Source of the DNA: Lachnospiraceae bacterium
GTDB lineage: Bacteria; Bacillota; Clostridia; Lachnospirales; Lachnospiraceae
Direction of reading: 5' to 3'
Assembly (NCBI GenBank): GCA_017448845.1
Contig: JAFSKT010000112.1
Coordinates: forward strand, 1-45,023
Length of the DNA stretch: 45,023 bases
Shown here: one piece after another, positions 1 to 6,899 of the stretch
Numbering within the stretch: the stretch's first letter is position 1
Layout: each line of letters begins with the position of its first letter
The notes under the pieces: generated by a model
What the model was told of the DNA's origin: nothing
The model's database searches: none
What the model saw: the letters and a program-made list of their open reading frames with translations, nothing else
Program-made: the position numbers and the translations under genes

Positions 1-213
1 ATAAGGTTCGCCACGGATGCCTTAGAGGAAATGGGTTTCGGAGACCGCACCCATCCCAAAGGTCTTAAGGTGGAGTACCGGAAACAGGCATTTAAGGGAG
101 ACCTTATCTATCCTGTGATAAATGACAGGATGGAAGGAGAGACCAGGATCTTTACGGTGTCCCTAAACAATGCAAAGGGGAAACCCTACTGTCTTGTGGA
201 GATAATACCTTAA
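1..213 (+). CDS. Acyl-ACP thioesterase-like protein, C-terminal fragment (5' truncated by window edge)
   Basis: An open frame runs from base 1 to a TAA at 211-213, giving 70 residues; the start lies outside the window. The stretch KVEYRKQAFKGD followed by a short beta-rich tail ending in CLVEIIP resembles the last hotdog half of bacterial acyl-ACP thioesterases, where a conserved Tyr/Arg and a Gly-Asp pair sit in the final strands. That family releases fatty acids from acyl carrier protein in the cytosol. Only the tail is visible, so catalytic residues cannot be checked and other hotdog-fold thioesterases remain possible. The tRNA-Leu gene begins 12 bases after the stop and may be co-transcribed. 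Confidence 0.55.
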   Translation: MRFATDALEEMGFGDRTHPKGLKVEYRKQAFKGDLIYPVINDRMEGETRIFTVSLNNAKGKPYCLVEIIP

Positions 214-225
214 ACTGAAATATAG

Positions 226-307
226 GCGCCGGTGTCGGAACTGGCAGACGAGCAGGATTTAGGTTCCTGTGTCTTATGGCGTGTGGGTTCAAGTCCCATC
301 CGGCGCA
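226..307 (+). tRNA. tRNA-Leu (anticodon UAG)
   Basis: The acceptor stem pairs 226-232 with 300-306, with A307 as discriminator; CCA is not encoded. The anticodon stem is 253-257 with 265-269 around a seven-base loop, with TAG at 260-262 reading CUA leucine codons. A long class II variable arm (about 270-282) and a T arm with loop TTCAAGT at 288-294 are present. The 82-base length and long variable arm fit tRNA-Leu. It lies 12 bases after the upstream coding region and is followed at once by an intrinsic terminator. Confidence 0.95.
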
Positions 308-360
308 TAAAAAGGCATCCCAAGGGGGGTGCCTTTTTATGTGCCGGGAGACTTGAACCC
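285..360. repeat. Large imperfect palindrome built on the tRNA-Leu 3' end
   Basis: The T arm, acceptor 3' strand and terminator left arm (285-321) recur as an inverted copy at 326-360. The right arm read on the minus strand begins GGGTTCAAGTC like the tRNA T arm and then differs by a small gap and a few substitutions. An ordinary terminator would need only the central stem. It looks like an inverted duplication of a tRNA 3' end. Confidence 0.7.
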
Positions 361-479
361 AGCGGGTTCGGTCTCCGCTCCGGTCGGCGCTAAGCGGATG
401 TCCCCCGGACATCCAGCGCCCCGTTCGGCGCATAAAACACATCTTCAAGGGGGCGCCTTTTTATGTGCCGGGAGACTTG
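300..479. repeat. Tandem direct repeat of tRNA 3' end plus hairpin (copies about 301-355 and 426-479)
   Basis: Both copies begin CGGCGCATAAAA and end with the same 25 bases, from GCCTTTTTATG to GGGAGACTTG. The middle has diverged, so the terminator stem of copy 1 is broken in copy 2, although copy 2 can pair GGCGC with GCGCC ahead of its T run. Between them, 355-360 pairs with 364-369, and 396-403 pairs perfectly with 407-414. No ORF here looks real. The gene-free stretch 308-812 consists of these repeats, a promoter and terminator unit (502-639) and a folded leader (675-769). Confidence 0.75.
309..338 (+). terminator. Intrinsic terminator after tRNA-Leu
   Basis: Bases 314-321 pair with 326-333 (eight pairs with one G-U) around a four-base loop, preceded by an A run and followed by five T at 334-338. 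The A-run/T-run symmetry would also allow termination from the other strand. Confidence 0.85.
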
Positions 480-501
480 GAAAAAGTGAACTGCAGGTTC
501 A

Positions 502-530
502 TTGACGAATGAAAGTTTCCGCTATATAAT
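502..530 (+). promoter_or_regulatory. Strong sigma-A promoter
   Basis: TTGACG at 502-507, a 17-base spacer and TATAAT at 525-530. Transcription would start near 537, just ahead of the hairpin and T run ending at 639. Confidence 0.75.
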
Positions 531-536
531 CACACT

Positions 537-639
537 TGTAAAAGCTTAAAATAGCAAAATAAAAAGACTGATATCAGGATTGAATGCAGAGCTACGGGGA
601 TATTGTACCCCGGCCTCTGCACCGGATATCAGTTTTTTT
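537..639 (+). ncRNA. Candidate small structured RNA ending in an intrinsic terminator
   Basis: A strong promoter at 502-530 drives a unit of about 100 bases that ends in a T run. The 3' half is a nested three-part hairpin: 567-575 pairs with 625-633 (nine perfect pairs), 585-591 with 615-621 (seven perfect pairs) and 595-599 with 608-612, followed by T633-T639. The first 30 bases are A-rich and look unpaired. It could be a free-standing small RNA or a terminated leader of the gene at 813. I do not recognise it as a known RNA family. Confidence 0.45.
567..639 (+). terminator. Terminator hairpin with nested stems and T run
   Basis: A nine-pair outer stem (567-575/625-633) with two coaxial inner stems leads straight into seven T. 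The loop is much more elaborate than an ordinary terminator, which suggests that it also has a ligand-binding or regulatory role. Confidence 0.7.
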
Positions 640-674
640 GTTGTGAAAAATTGTTCCTTGACAATTGCATAGCG

Positions 675-769
675 CTCTCCCTGCTACAGGGGGCAGACCT
701 ATCCGGGGAAGCATCCGCGAAGACCCGCCGGGATCCGGCGGCGAGCGTGCCAAGGATAAGCAGGGAGAG
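675..769 (+). promoter_or_regulatory. Structured leader upstream of the gene at 813
   Basis: An 11-base perfect inverted repeat (675-685 with 759-769) encloses a GC-rich interior. The interior holds a perfect seven-pair hairpin (725-731 with 735-741, loop GAT) and possible pairing of 700-704 with 754-758. It ends 30 bases before the ribosome binding site at 799-804. The architecture is that of a cis-regulatory RNA. I compared it by eye with c-di-GMP, SRP and several common riboswitch consensus sequences and found no match. A TTGACA at 658-663 lacks a usable -10. Confidence 0.45.
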
Positions 770-812
770 GGAGAAACCATTAATCATAGCAAATACAAAA
801 GGAGAAATGCGC

Positions 813-1361
813 ATGAGAAAAGAAGATAAAAACAGGAACTATAAGGAAGTGAAGCTTGAGGGAAAGGGAATCGACAGATATTACAAGAATCCCCTTACAA
901 ATGTTTTTCAGTATGAATATGCCTTGTACAGGGTGGTGGCTGACCTTTTCAGCTCAGTGAGCTGTAAGTCCCTCTGCGTAGAGAGCCTGAGGCTGTACTT
1001 TACGGAACTTCCCCGGAGGTCAGAGCAGATGAATGGCGGACAGGAGTCCATGGAGAAGGAAAGAAAAAGGAAGTTACAGGAGGACCTGCTTGAGGAGATG
1101 ACAATGCTCATATCCCGGGATGTCATTGGGAAGATAAACTTTCCCATGATGAACATCTGCCGCGCGGAAGTGCGGGTGAGGAAACGGAGCGACGAAACTC
1201 ACAGCTTTATCTTCACCGATGGGGTATACGGCTTCAGTGTCCGTTTGAACATGCCGGGGATGAAGGGTCATCCGAAGGGGATAAAGGTCAGAAATATAAG
1301 CTATTCCCCTACAGAAGAGAAGAAGAGTAAGGGCAGAGCGGCACGGAAATGTGCCGCCTGA
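813..1361 (+). CDS. Hypothetical protein, 182 aa, lysine/arginine-rich tail
   Basis: I do not recognise this protein. The ATG at 813 has AGGAG at 800-804 eight bases upstream, while the ATG at 807 is too close, so 813 is preferred. The product is soluble, without signal or membrane segments, and starts with a charged N terminus. The centre (about residues 70-100) is highly charged and probably helical, followed by a likely beta-rich part (ICRAEVRVRKR, then FIFTDGVYGFSVRLN). The tail is basic. A perfect stem-loop (1338-1344/1351-1357) ends just before the stop codon and might act as a weak terminator or RNA stabiliser. The long structured leader suggests RNA-level control. The function is unknown. 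Confidence 0.6.
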   Translation: MRKEDKNRNYKEVKLEGKGIDRYYKNPLTNVFQYEYALYRVVADLFSSVSCKSLCVESLRLYFTELPRRSEQMNGGQESMEKERKRKLQEDLLEEMTMLISRDVIGKINFPMMNICRAEVRVRKRSDETHSFIFTDGVYGFSVRLNMPGMKGHPKGIKVRNISYSPTEEKKSKGRAARKCAA

Positions 1362-1390
1362 CCGGGAAACAAGGCGTTTTCAGATATTAT

Positions 1391-1419
1391 TTGAGATTTT
1401 CGGTATTTCTGCGTATAAT
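1391..1419 (+). promoter_or_regulatory. Promoter of tex
   Basis: TTGAGA at 1391-1396, a 17-base spacer and a perfect TATAAT at 1414-1419. Transcription would start near 1426, about 70 bases ahead of the tex start codon. Confidence 0.75.
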
Positions 1420-1494
1420 TAGTAAGGTTTTTAGCCCGGCGAAAATGTTACAGACGTCAGGTACTTATAAGTAAAATGGAGTATAAATAAAGCA

Positions 1495-3840
1495 ATGGAT
1501 ATGATCAAAGTTATCTCTGAAGAGATTGGTGCAAAGGATTGGCAGGTTGAAGCTGCGGTTAAGCTTATTGATGAAGGGAATACAATCCCCTTTATAGCCC
1601 GTTACCGGAAGGAAGCCACGGGCAGCCTTGATGATGAACAGCTCCGTACCCTTGCGCAGAAACTGGAATATTTAAGGAACTTAGAAGAGAGGAAGCAGGA
1701 AGTCATAGGTCTTATCGATGAGCAGGGGAAGCTGACCGATGAATTAAAGGCTTCCATTTTAGCTGCGGACAAGCTTGTGACGGTGGAAGACCTGTACAGG
1801 CCTTATAAGCAGAAGAAAAAGACCAGGGCCGACGCCGCAAGGAAGAGAGGGCTTGAACCCCTTGCTGTATTTATCCTGCAGCAGGATACGGATCATCCTC
1901 TTGAGGAAGAAGCCGAAAAGTATGTGACCGGGAAGATCACTCCGGACTCCGACAGTAAGGAAGATGCTGTTAAGGCTGCGGAGAAGGAAGTTCCCGATGT
2001 AGCGGCCGCTATAGCCGGAGCCTCGGATATAATAGCGGAACAGGTTTCCGATAATGCCGAATACCGCGAGTATATCCGGAATATCACCAGGTCTGAAGGA
2101 AAGCTTAAGTCGGAAGCCAAAGATCCGGAGGCGGAGAGCGTCTATCAGAATTATTACGAATTTGAGGAAGGTGTGGAAAAGATAGCGGGACACAGGATAC
2201 TTGCCATAAACCGCGGGGAAAGCGAAAAGTTTTTGACGGTATCCGTTACGGCTCCGGAGGAGAGGATACTTAATTACTTAAATAAGCAGATCCTCATATC
2301 GGAAAATCCCTATACTACCCCCGTGATAAAGGCTGCTGTTGCTGATTCGTATTCCAGACTTATAGAGCCCTCCATCGAACGGGAGATAAGGAATGAGCTG
2401 ACGGAAAGAGCGGAGAACGGAGCCATTGATGTCTTTGGCAAGAACTTAAAGCAGCTTCTTATGCAGCCCCCCATTGCAGGGCAGACCGTCCTCGGCTGGG
2501 ATCCCGCTTTCAGGACAGGATGTAAGCTGGCGGTAGTTGACCCCACAGGTAAAGTGCTGGATACGAAGGTTATCTATCCTACAGCGCCCCATAATAAGAC
2601 AGAGGAAGCAAAGAAGGTATTAAAAGCCCTTATTGCCAAATATAAGATCTCCCTTATCTCTATAGGAAACGGCACTGCGTCAAGGGAGTCGGAGCAGGTA
2701 GTCTCAGAGCTCCTTCATGAGATACCGGAAGCCCATGTCCAGTATGTGATAACAAATGAAGCAGGGGCAAGTGTATATTCCGCAAGCAAGCTTGCCACAG
2801 AGGAATTCCCGGAGTTTGATGTGGGGCAGAGAAGTGCGGCCTCCATAGCAAGGCGTGTGCAGGATCCGCTTTCCGAGCTGGTAAAGATAGAGCCAAAGTC
2901 CATTGGAGTCGGACAGTACCAGCATGACATGAATCAGAAGAAACTCTCCGATACCCTTTCCGGAGTGGTGGAAGATGCGGTTAACAGTGTGGGTGTAGAT
3001 TTAAATACTGCGTCATTCTCCCTGTTATCATATATTTCAGGCATATCATCCGCTGTAGCGAAAAATATCGTGTCCTACAGGGAAGAAAATGGCGAATTCC
3101 ATTCCAGGTCCGAGCTTAAGAAGGTGCCGAAACTGGGACCGAAGGCATTCGAGCAGTGCGCGGGATTCTGCAGGATAAACGGCGGAAAAGAGCCTCTTGA
3201 CGCCACAGCAGTCCATCCCGAGTCCTATGCAAGCGCAAGGGCGCTGCTTGAAAAGATAGGCTGCGGCATAAGAGAAGAAGAGAAGATCCGGGATTTTAAG
3301 AAGAATATAAAGGATAAGAAGGCCCTGGCTGAAGAGATCGGCTGCGGTGAGATCACCTTAAACGACATCTTGTCAGAGCTTGAAAAGCCTGCAAGAGACC
3401 CCAGGGAAGAGATGCCGAAACCGGTTCTCCGTTCCGACGTGCTGGAGATGAAGGACTTAAAGCCCGGCATGAAGCTTAAGGGCACCGTTAGGAATGTTAT
3501 AGACTTCGGAGCCTTTGTGGATATAGGTGTCCATGAGGACGGACTTGTGCATATATCAAGGATGTCCGACAGGTTCATAAAGCACCCGCTGGAAGTGGTG
3601 TCAGTCGGCGACATCGTGGAAGTGACGGTTCTTGAAGTCGATGAAAAGAAGGGCAGGATATCCCTTTCCATGGTTGATGGCGACGGCAAGGGGAAACCGG
3701 CACAAAAAGGAAGTAAGCCCTCAGGAAAAGACAGGCCGGCAGGTAAGGATAAGCCCGCCGGAAAGCATTTTAGCCCGAAGAAGGAGGAATACGCTCCGGG
3801 TACTATCGGCTATATGCTTTCGCACGGAATGAAATCATAG
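1495..3840 (+). CDS. tex: Tex-family RNA-binding transcription accessory protein
   Basis: The 781-residue length and domain order match Tex: an N-terminal helical region (ISEEIGAKDWQVEAAVKLIDEGNTIPFIARYRKE signature split over residues 5-40), a YqgF/RNase H-like domain around 330-450 (LGWDPAFRTGCKLAVVD, ISIGNGTASRE), helix-hairpin-helix repeats around 500-560 and an S1 RNA-binding domain at about 655-725. Tex proteins bind nucleic acid and influence transcription and stress tolerance in the cytosol. The C terminus adds a low-complexity tail of repeated GKD/PAGK units (about 730-765), probably disordered and RNA-binding. The ATG at 1495 has GGAG 13 bases upstream; an ATG at 1501 is possible. 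Its own promoter lies at 1391-1419. Confidence 0.95.
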   Translation: MDMIKVISEEIGAKDWQVEAAVKLIDEGNTIPFIARYRKEATGSLDDEQLRTLAQKLEYLRNLEERKQEVIGLIDEQGKLTDELKASILAADKLVTVEDLYRPYKQKKKTRADAARKRGLEPLAVFILQQDTDHPLEEEAEKYVTGKITPDSDSKEDAVKAAEKEVPDVAAAIAGASDIIAEQVSDNAEYREYIRNITRSEGKLKSEAKDPEAESVYQNYYEFEEGVEKIAGHRILAINRGESEKFLTVSVTAPEERILNYLNKQILISENPYTTPVIKAAVADSYSRLIEPSIEREIRNELTERAENGAIDVFGKNLKQLLMQPPIAGQTVLGWDPAFRTGCKLAVVDPTGKVLDTKVIYPTAPHNKTEEAKKVLKALIAKYKISLISIGNGTASRESEQVVSELLHEIPEAHVQYVITNEAGASVYSASKLATEEFPEFDVGQRSAASIARRVQDPLSELVKIEPKSIGVGQYQHDMNQKKLSDTLSGVVEDAVNSVGVDLNTASFSLLSYISGISSAVAKNIVSYREENGEFHSRSELKKVPKLGPKAFEQCAGFCRINGGKEPLDATAVHPESYASARALLEKIGCGIREEEKIRDFKKNIKDKKALAEEIGCGEITLNDILSELEKPARDPREEMPKPVLRSDVLEMKDLKPGMKLKGTVRNVIDFGAFVDIGVHEDGLVHISRMSDRFIKHPLEVVSVGDIVEVTVLEVDEKKGRISLSMVDGDGKGKPAQKGSKPSGKDRPAGKDKPAGKHFSPKKEEYAPGTIGYMLSHGMKS

Positions 3841-3851
3841 GTTTGAGAGAT

Positions 3852-4133
3852 ATGGGAAAAAAGAAAGCCTCATTTAACACACTGTCAGAGACCGCCGCAA
3901 AGGTAAAGGATTTTTTCAGGCATAATATTGAGGACCAGAGACGGGAAGATATACTGCTGAAGAAAGAAGATGATATCATCAAAGCTGCGGAAGCCCTGAC
4001 TGAGGTGGGTGTCAAAGATGACAGGATAACAGAACTGCTCTGCAAATACTGGAAGATCCGACCGGCTGATGCAAGGGCTCTGCTACTGCGAAGAAGGATA
4101 AAGAACTCTGATAGTGAAGAGAGTTTACATTGA
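3852..4133 (+). CDS. Hypothetical small protein, 93 aa
   Basis: Not recognised. An ORF of 93 residues starts at ATG 3852, only 11 bases after tex; a TTG at 3843 in the same frame is a less likely start. The ribosome binding site is weak (GAGAG at 3845-3849). The product is charged, with a probable helical centre rich in Lys, Glu and Asp, and ends in a basic LLLRRRIK stretch. No Cys, membrane segment or signal peptide stands out. It is followed 22 bases later by the radical SAM gene, suggesting read-through from tex. It could be a small nucleic-acid or protein-binding factor, but nothing in the sequence proves that. Confidence 0.6.
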   Translation: MGKKKASFNTLSETAAKVKDFFRHNIEDQRREDILLKKEDDIIKAAEALTEVGVKDDRITELLCKYWKIRPADARALLLRRRIKNSDSEESLH

Positions 4134-4155
4134 TTGCTAAGGTCACGACTGTATC

Positions 4156-5034
4156 ATGATCCGCTTAAGTGATTTCTTAAAAGAAAGATTTGGTGAAAAG
4201 ATATACCGGCTTTCGCTTTCCTCCGGATGCACCTGTCCCAACAGGGACGGGACGGTGGGATACGGAGGCTGTTCTTTTTGTTCGGAAGGAGGATCCGGAG
4301 AGTTTGCTGCTGATCCTGCGCCAATAGATGTACAGATAGAAGATGCAAAGAAAAGGATCCTGAAAAAGACTGATGCGGAAAAATATATCGCTTATTTTCA
4401 GGCATACACCAATACCTACGGAGATATTGAACATTTAAAAGCTCTGTACACGGAAACCCTGAGAAGGGATGATATCGCAGCATTGTCACTTGGCACAAGG
4501 CCGGACTGTCTCGGAGACGAAGTGATGGAGATGCTCATGGAATTAAGGAGCATAAAGCCGGTGTGGATAGAACTGGGATTGCAGACGATACACGAAAAAA
4601 CTGCGGAGCGGATAAGAAGAGGATACGCCCTCCCCGTTTTTGAAAGAGCCTATGAAAGGCTTAAATCAGCCGGCCTGGAAGTGATAGTCCACGTGATCTT
4701 TAACCTTCCGGGAGAGACAAGGGAGGATATGCTTGAAACCGTACGGTATCTCTCAAGGCTGGAACCCGGATTGGACGGCGTGAAACTTCAGATGCTGCAG
4801 ATCCTTGAAGGCACCGATATGGCAGAGGAATACCGGAGAAATCCGTTCCCTTTAATGAGTCTTGAGGAGTATTCCGATCTTATCGCGGAAAGCGTATCGA
4901 TTCTTCCTGACAGGACCGTCATTCACAGAATGACGGGGGATGGCCCGAGAAGGCTGCTCATCGCGCCTCTTTGGAGTCTTGATAAGAAAAGGGTACTTAA
5001 CACCATAAACAGAAAAATTAAAGAATACTGTTGA
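4156..5034 (+). CDS. Radical SAM protein, TIGR01212/YhcC-YtqA family
   Basis: The 292-residue protein opens with FLKERFGEKIYRLSLSSG, followed by the cluster CTCPNRDGTVGYGGCSFC (about residues 25-42), which supplies the three cysteines for a 4Fe-4S cluster in this radical SAM subfamily. Later blocks are YFQAYTNTYGD, SLGTRPDC, WIELGLQT and HVIFNLPGET, the last a typical elongator-like radical SAM strand. The cytosolic family generates 5'-deoxyadenosyl radicals; the substrate of TIGR01212 proteins is not settled to my knowledge. It stands downstream of tex and the small gene, and its stop codon overlaps the -35 box of the next promoter. Confidence 0.9.
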   Translation: MIRLSDFLKERFGEKIYRLSLSSGCTCPNRDGTVGYGGCSFCSEGGSGEFAADPAPIDVQIEDAKKRILKKTDAEKYIAYFQAYTNTYGDIEHLKALYTETLRRDDIAALSLGTRPDCLGDEVMEMLMELRSIKPVWIELGLQTIHEKTAERIRRGYALPVFERAYERLKSAGLEVIVHVIFNLPGETREDMLETVRYLSRLEPGLDGVKLQMLQILEGTDMAEEYRRNPFPLMSLEEYSDLIAESVSILPDRTVIHRMTGDGPRRLLIAPLWSLDKKRVLNTINRKIKEYC

Positions 5035-5058
5035 CTTTTTTTGCCTCACGTATATAAT
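5031..5058 (+). promoter_or_regulatory. Promoter of the flavoprotein-tetR-dus operon
   Basis: TTGACT at 5031-5036, a 16-base spacer and TATAAT at 5053-5058. The -35 box overlaps the stop codon of the preceding gene. Confidence 0.75.
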
Positions 5059-5060
5059 AT

Positions 5061-5088
5061 AAACAAGTTTATATAAACGCATTTATAT
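5061..5088. promoter_or_regulatory. Dyad operator, probable TetR-family target
   Basis: Directly after the -10 box lie AAACAAGTTT (5061-5070, symmetric) and a seven-base inverted repeat, 5071-5077 with 5082-5088 around CGCA. A repressor here would block transcription at its start. The TetR-family gene at 6270 in the same operon is the natural candidate, implying autoregulation (inference). Confidence 0.55.
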
Positions 5089-5112
5089 TATTATCATATA
5101 TGGAGGCTTTTT

Positions 5113-5622
5113 ATGGTTCTTATAGTTAATACCACTTCAGACCATTCCATTACGGATGAGCTGAAAAACAGTCTGCAGGACAAAGGGGTTGACGCAGATA
5201 TAATTGAAACAGATTCCATGCGGATCAGCCACTGTATCGGATGCAATTTCTGCTGGCTTAAGACCCCGGGTGAATGCTCGATAAAAGACGATTATGAGAT
5301 AATCATCAAAAAAATGATACACGCTGACCAGATGTGGGTGATCTCCGATACGGCCCTGGGGTTCCTTGACCATAAAGGAAAGAATATCTATGACAGGATC
5401 CTTCCCATAGCTACCATGTACTTAAAGTTTGTGGGAGATCAGATGCGGCATGTCCCCCGTTATAAAATGAATACGGAAATGGGTCTGATCTACACCGGAG
5501 AGCCGGAAGTGGAATACCTGAAAAAATGGAATGCACGGATGGCCCTTAATTTTGAAAGTAAGTCACTTGGAGTTTTCGGAAGGGATGAGTTAAAGGAGGC
5601 GGTATCATGCATGTGTTTATAA
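5113..5622 (+). CDS. Flavodoxin-fold NAD(P)H-dependent oxidoreductase with Cys cluster
   Basis: This 169-residue cytosolic protein has the flavodoxin-like opening (MVLIVNTTSDHS) and a cysteine-rich block CIGCNFCWLKTPGECSIKDD around residues 41-60. That C-x2-C-x2-C-x7-C pattern is seen in iron-sulfur flavoproteins and related FMN reductases, which transfer electrons from NAD(P)H to small acceptors. WVISDTALGFLDHKGKNIYDR follows the fold's FMN-binding loop region. GGAGG at 5102-5106 sets the ATG at 5113. The last 16 bases overlap the next gene, so translation is probably coupled. It may cooperate with that second flavodoxin-like protein. The exact substrate is unknown. Confidence 0.75.
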   Translation: MVLIVNTTSDHSITDELKNSLQDKGVDADIIETDSMRISHCIGCNFCWLKTPGECSIKDDYEIIIKKMIHADQMWVISDTALGFLDHKGKNIYDRILPIATMYLKFVGDQMRHVPRYKMNTEMGLIYTGEPEVEYLKKWNARMALNFESKSLGVFGRDELKEAVSCMCL

Positions 5623-6257
5623 TAAACGGCAGTCCCAGGATAAAATCCCAGAGCAATACGGATAAGATCCTGGAACAGTTTACAAAGGGTATGAGTGAAA
5701 ACGGAACAAGCTTTGAGCAGTACGAAGTGTCCGACAGAAAGCAGTGGGATGATATGCGGAAAGCCTTTGCCGAAAACAAAAACATCCTTATAGCGCTCCC
5801 TTTATATGTGGAGTGCATCCCCGGGCTTTTGATAGAATTCTTAGAGACAGTAGAGCCAAAGACTGATGATTCCCGCATAGCCTTTATCCTTCAGGGGGGC
5901 TTTGCAGAGGGTATACAGCTCCGCTGCGGAGAAGAATACTTAAAGATACTGGCGGGGAAGCTGGGCTGCGCCTATGCCGGAACCCTTGTAAAAGGCAATA
6001 ATTTCTCCATAAGATTTGTCGAAGGTGCCGAAAGGGATAAGATTACTGTTCCCTATGGTGAGATGGGACGGGAGTACGCGGCAAAGGGGGATTTTTCATC
6101 CGAAAAATGTAAGAAGTTTACCGGACCTGAAGTGTTCCCGGCGCCGATACGCCTGCTGGTGGGCATATTATTTAAGACTGCTGCCAAAACCGGATTAAAT
6201 AAGATAGCTGAAGGATGGGGATGTACCCGCCCTCTTGACTATAAGCCTTATTCATGA
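5607..6257 (+). CDS. Flavodoxin-like NAD(P)H oxidoreductase-family protein
   Basis: This 216-residue product begins HVFIINGSPR, the classic first strand and phosphate-binding loop of NADPH-dependent FMN reductases, followed by a serine-rich SQSNTDKILEQF helix. IALPLYVECIPGLLIEFLE (about 66-84) matches the second FMN contact region. It has no Cys cluster, unlike its upstream partner. The start is supported by AAAGGAGG at 5592-5599, seven bases before the ATG. It overlaps the previous gene by 16 bases and precedes the TetR gene by 12. It probably acts in redox or detoxification under that regulator. The C-terminal part (about 150-216) is unusual for the family and may form a helical cap. Confidence 0.75.
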   Translation: MHVFIINGSPRIKSQSNTDKILEQFTKGMSENGTSFEQYEVSDRKQWDDMRKAFAENKNILIALPLYVECIPGLLIEFLETVEPKTDDSRIAFILQGGFAEGIQLRCGEEYLKILAGKLGCAYAGTLVKGNNFSIRFVEGAERDKITVPYGEMGREYAAKGDFSSEKCKKFTGPEVFPAPIRLLVGILFKTAAKTGLNKIAEGWGCTRPLDYKPYS

Positions 6258-6269
6258 CAGGGAGATAAG

Positions 6270-6899
6270 ATGGGACGAAAAACAAAGATAACTAAAGAGA
6301 TGATCCTCGACGCCGCATATGAACTGCTGGACAGTTCGGGGATAGGTTCCGTGGGCATCAAGCAGATCGCCGCTAAACTGGGCTGCTCAACCCAGCCGGT
6401 ATCCTGGCAGTTCGGAAGCATGACGGAGATGAAAAAGGAGCTCTATCTGTACGCTGCCGAAAAAATGTACGGCGGACTTGAAAAGGAAATGCAGGGAAGG
6501 GAGGCGATAGAGGCCTTCTTTCTCTCGGGCTTAAGATATCTGTCCATCGCCTGCGACCACCCTCAGGTGTTCCGTTTCTTAAATGTGGATGATACCCTTG
6601 ATACCATCGGGGAAAGACCTTACGGCGAAGAAAGCATTTTTTCCTATCAGTTTGATGAGGAAGCGGTAAAGATCCTTGCCGCCCGGTATGACGTTTCTCT
6701 GGAACTGCTTACGGAAATGGTGCGGGACACGGTGATCTACACCCATGGCCTGGCGCTGATGATGTTGTTTGACGGCAGGAAACTTCCGAAAAAGGAGGCC
6801 TGCAGGATGATGTATAATATTGCAATGAAGCTATCCGTAGAGCTGGGTATAACTCCCGAAAGTGATTTTGAGACGCTGGCGGAGATCTGCGGTTTATGA
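6270..6899 (+). CDS. TetR/AcrR-family transcriptional regulator
   Basis: The 209-residue product has a TetR-type helix-turn-helix at residues 8-52 (ITKEMILDAAYELLDSSG, IKQIAAKLGCSTQPVSWQFGS). The usual aromatic after the recognition helix is WQFGS here rather than the more common YxHFxxK. The rest is an all-helical ligand and dimerisation domain. TetR proteins usually repress nearby genes until a small ligand binds. The palindromes at 5061-5088 downstream of the operon's -10 box are the likely site. The gene overlaps the dus gene by four bases (ATGA), giving coupled translation. Confidence 0.85.
   Translation: MGRKTKITKEMILDAAYELLDSSGIGSVGIKQIAAKLGCSTQPVSWQFGSMTEMKKELYLYAAEKMYGGLEKEMQGREAIEAFFLSGLRYLSIACDHPQVFRFLNVDDTLDTIGERPYGEESIFSYQFDEEAVKILAARYDVSLELLTEMVRDTVIYTHGLALMMLFDGRKLPKKEACRMMYNIAMKLSVELGITPESDFETLAEICGL

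Noticed and set aside
152-448. 98-residue ORF on the minus strand over the tRNA-Leu region
   Set aside because: It reads through the tRNA and its repeats, giving the usual spurious tRNA-region translation (AGWDLNPH); no binding site.
658-687. TTGACA at 658-663 as a second promoter
   Set aside because: No acceptable -10 box at 16-18 bases; the region lies in the structured leader stem.
603-812. Upstream extension of the 813 gene to 603
   Set aside because: The extension covers a terminator and a highly folded leader, while a clear ribosome binding site sits at 799-804 before the ATG at 813.
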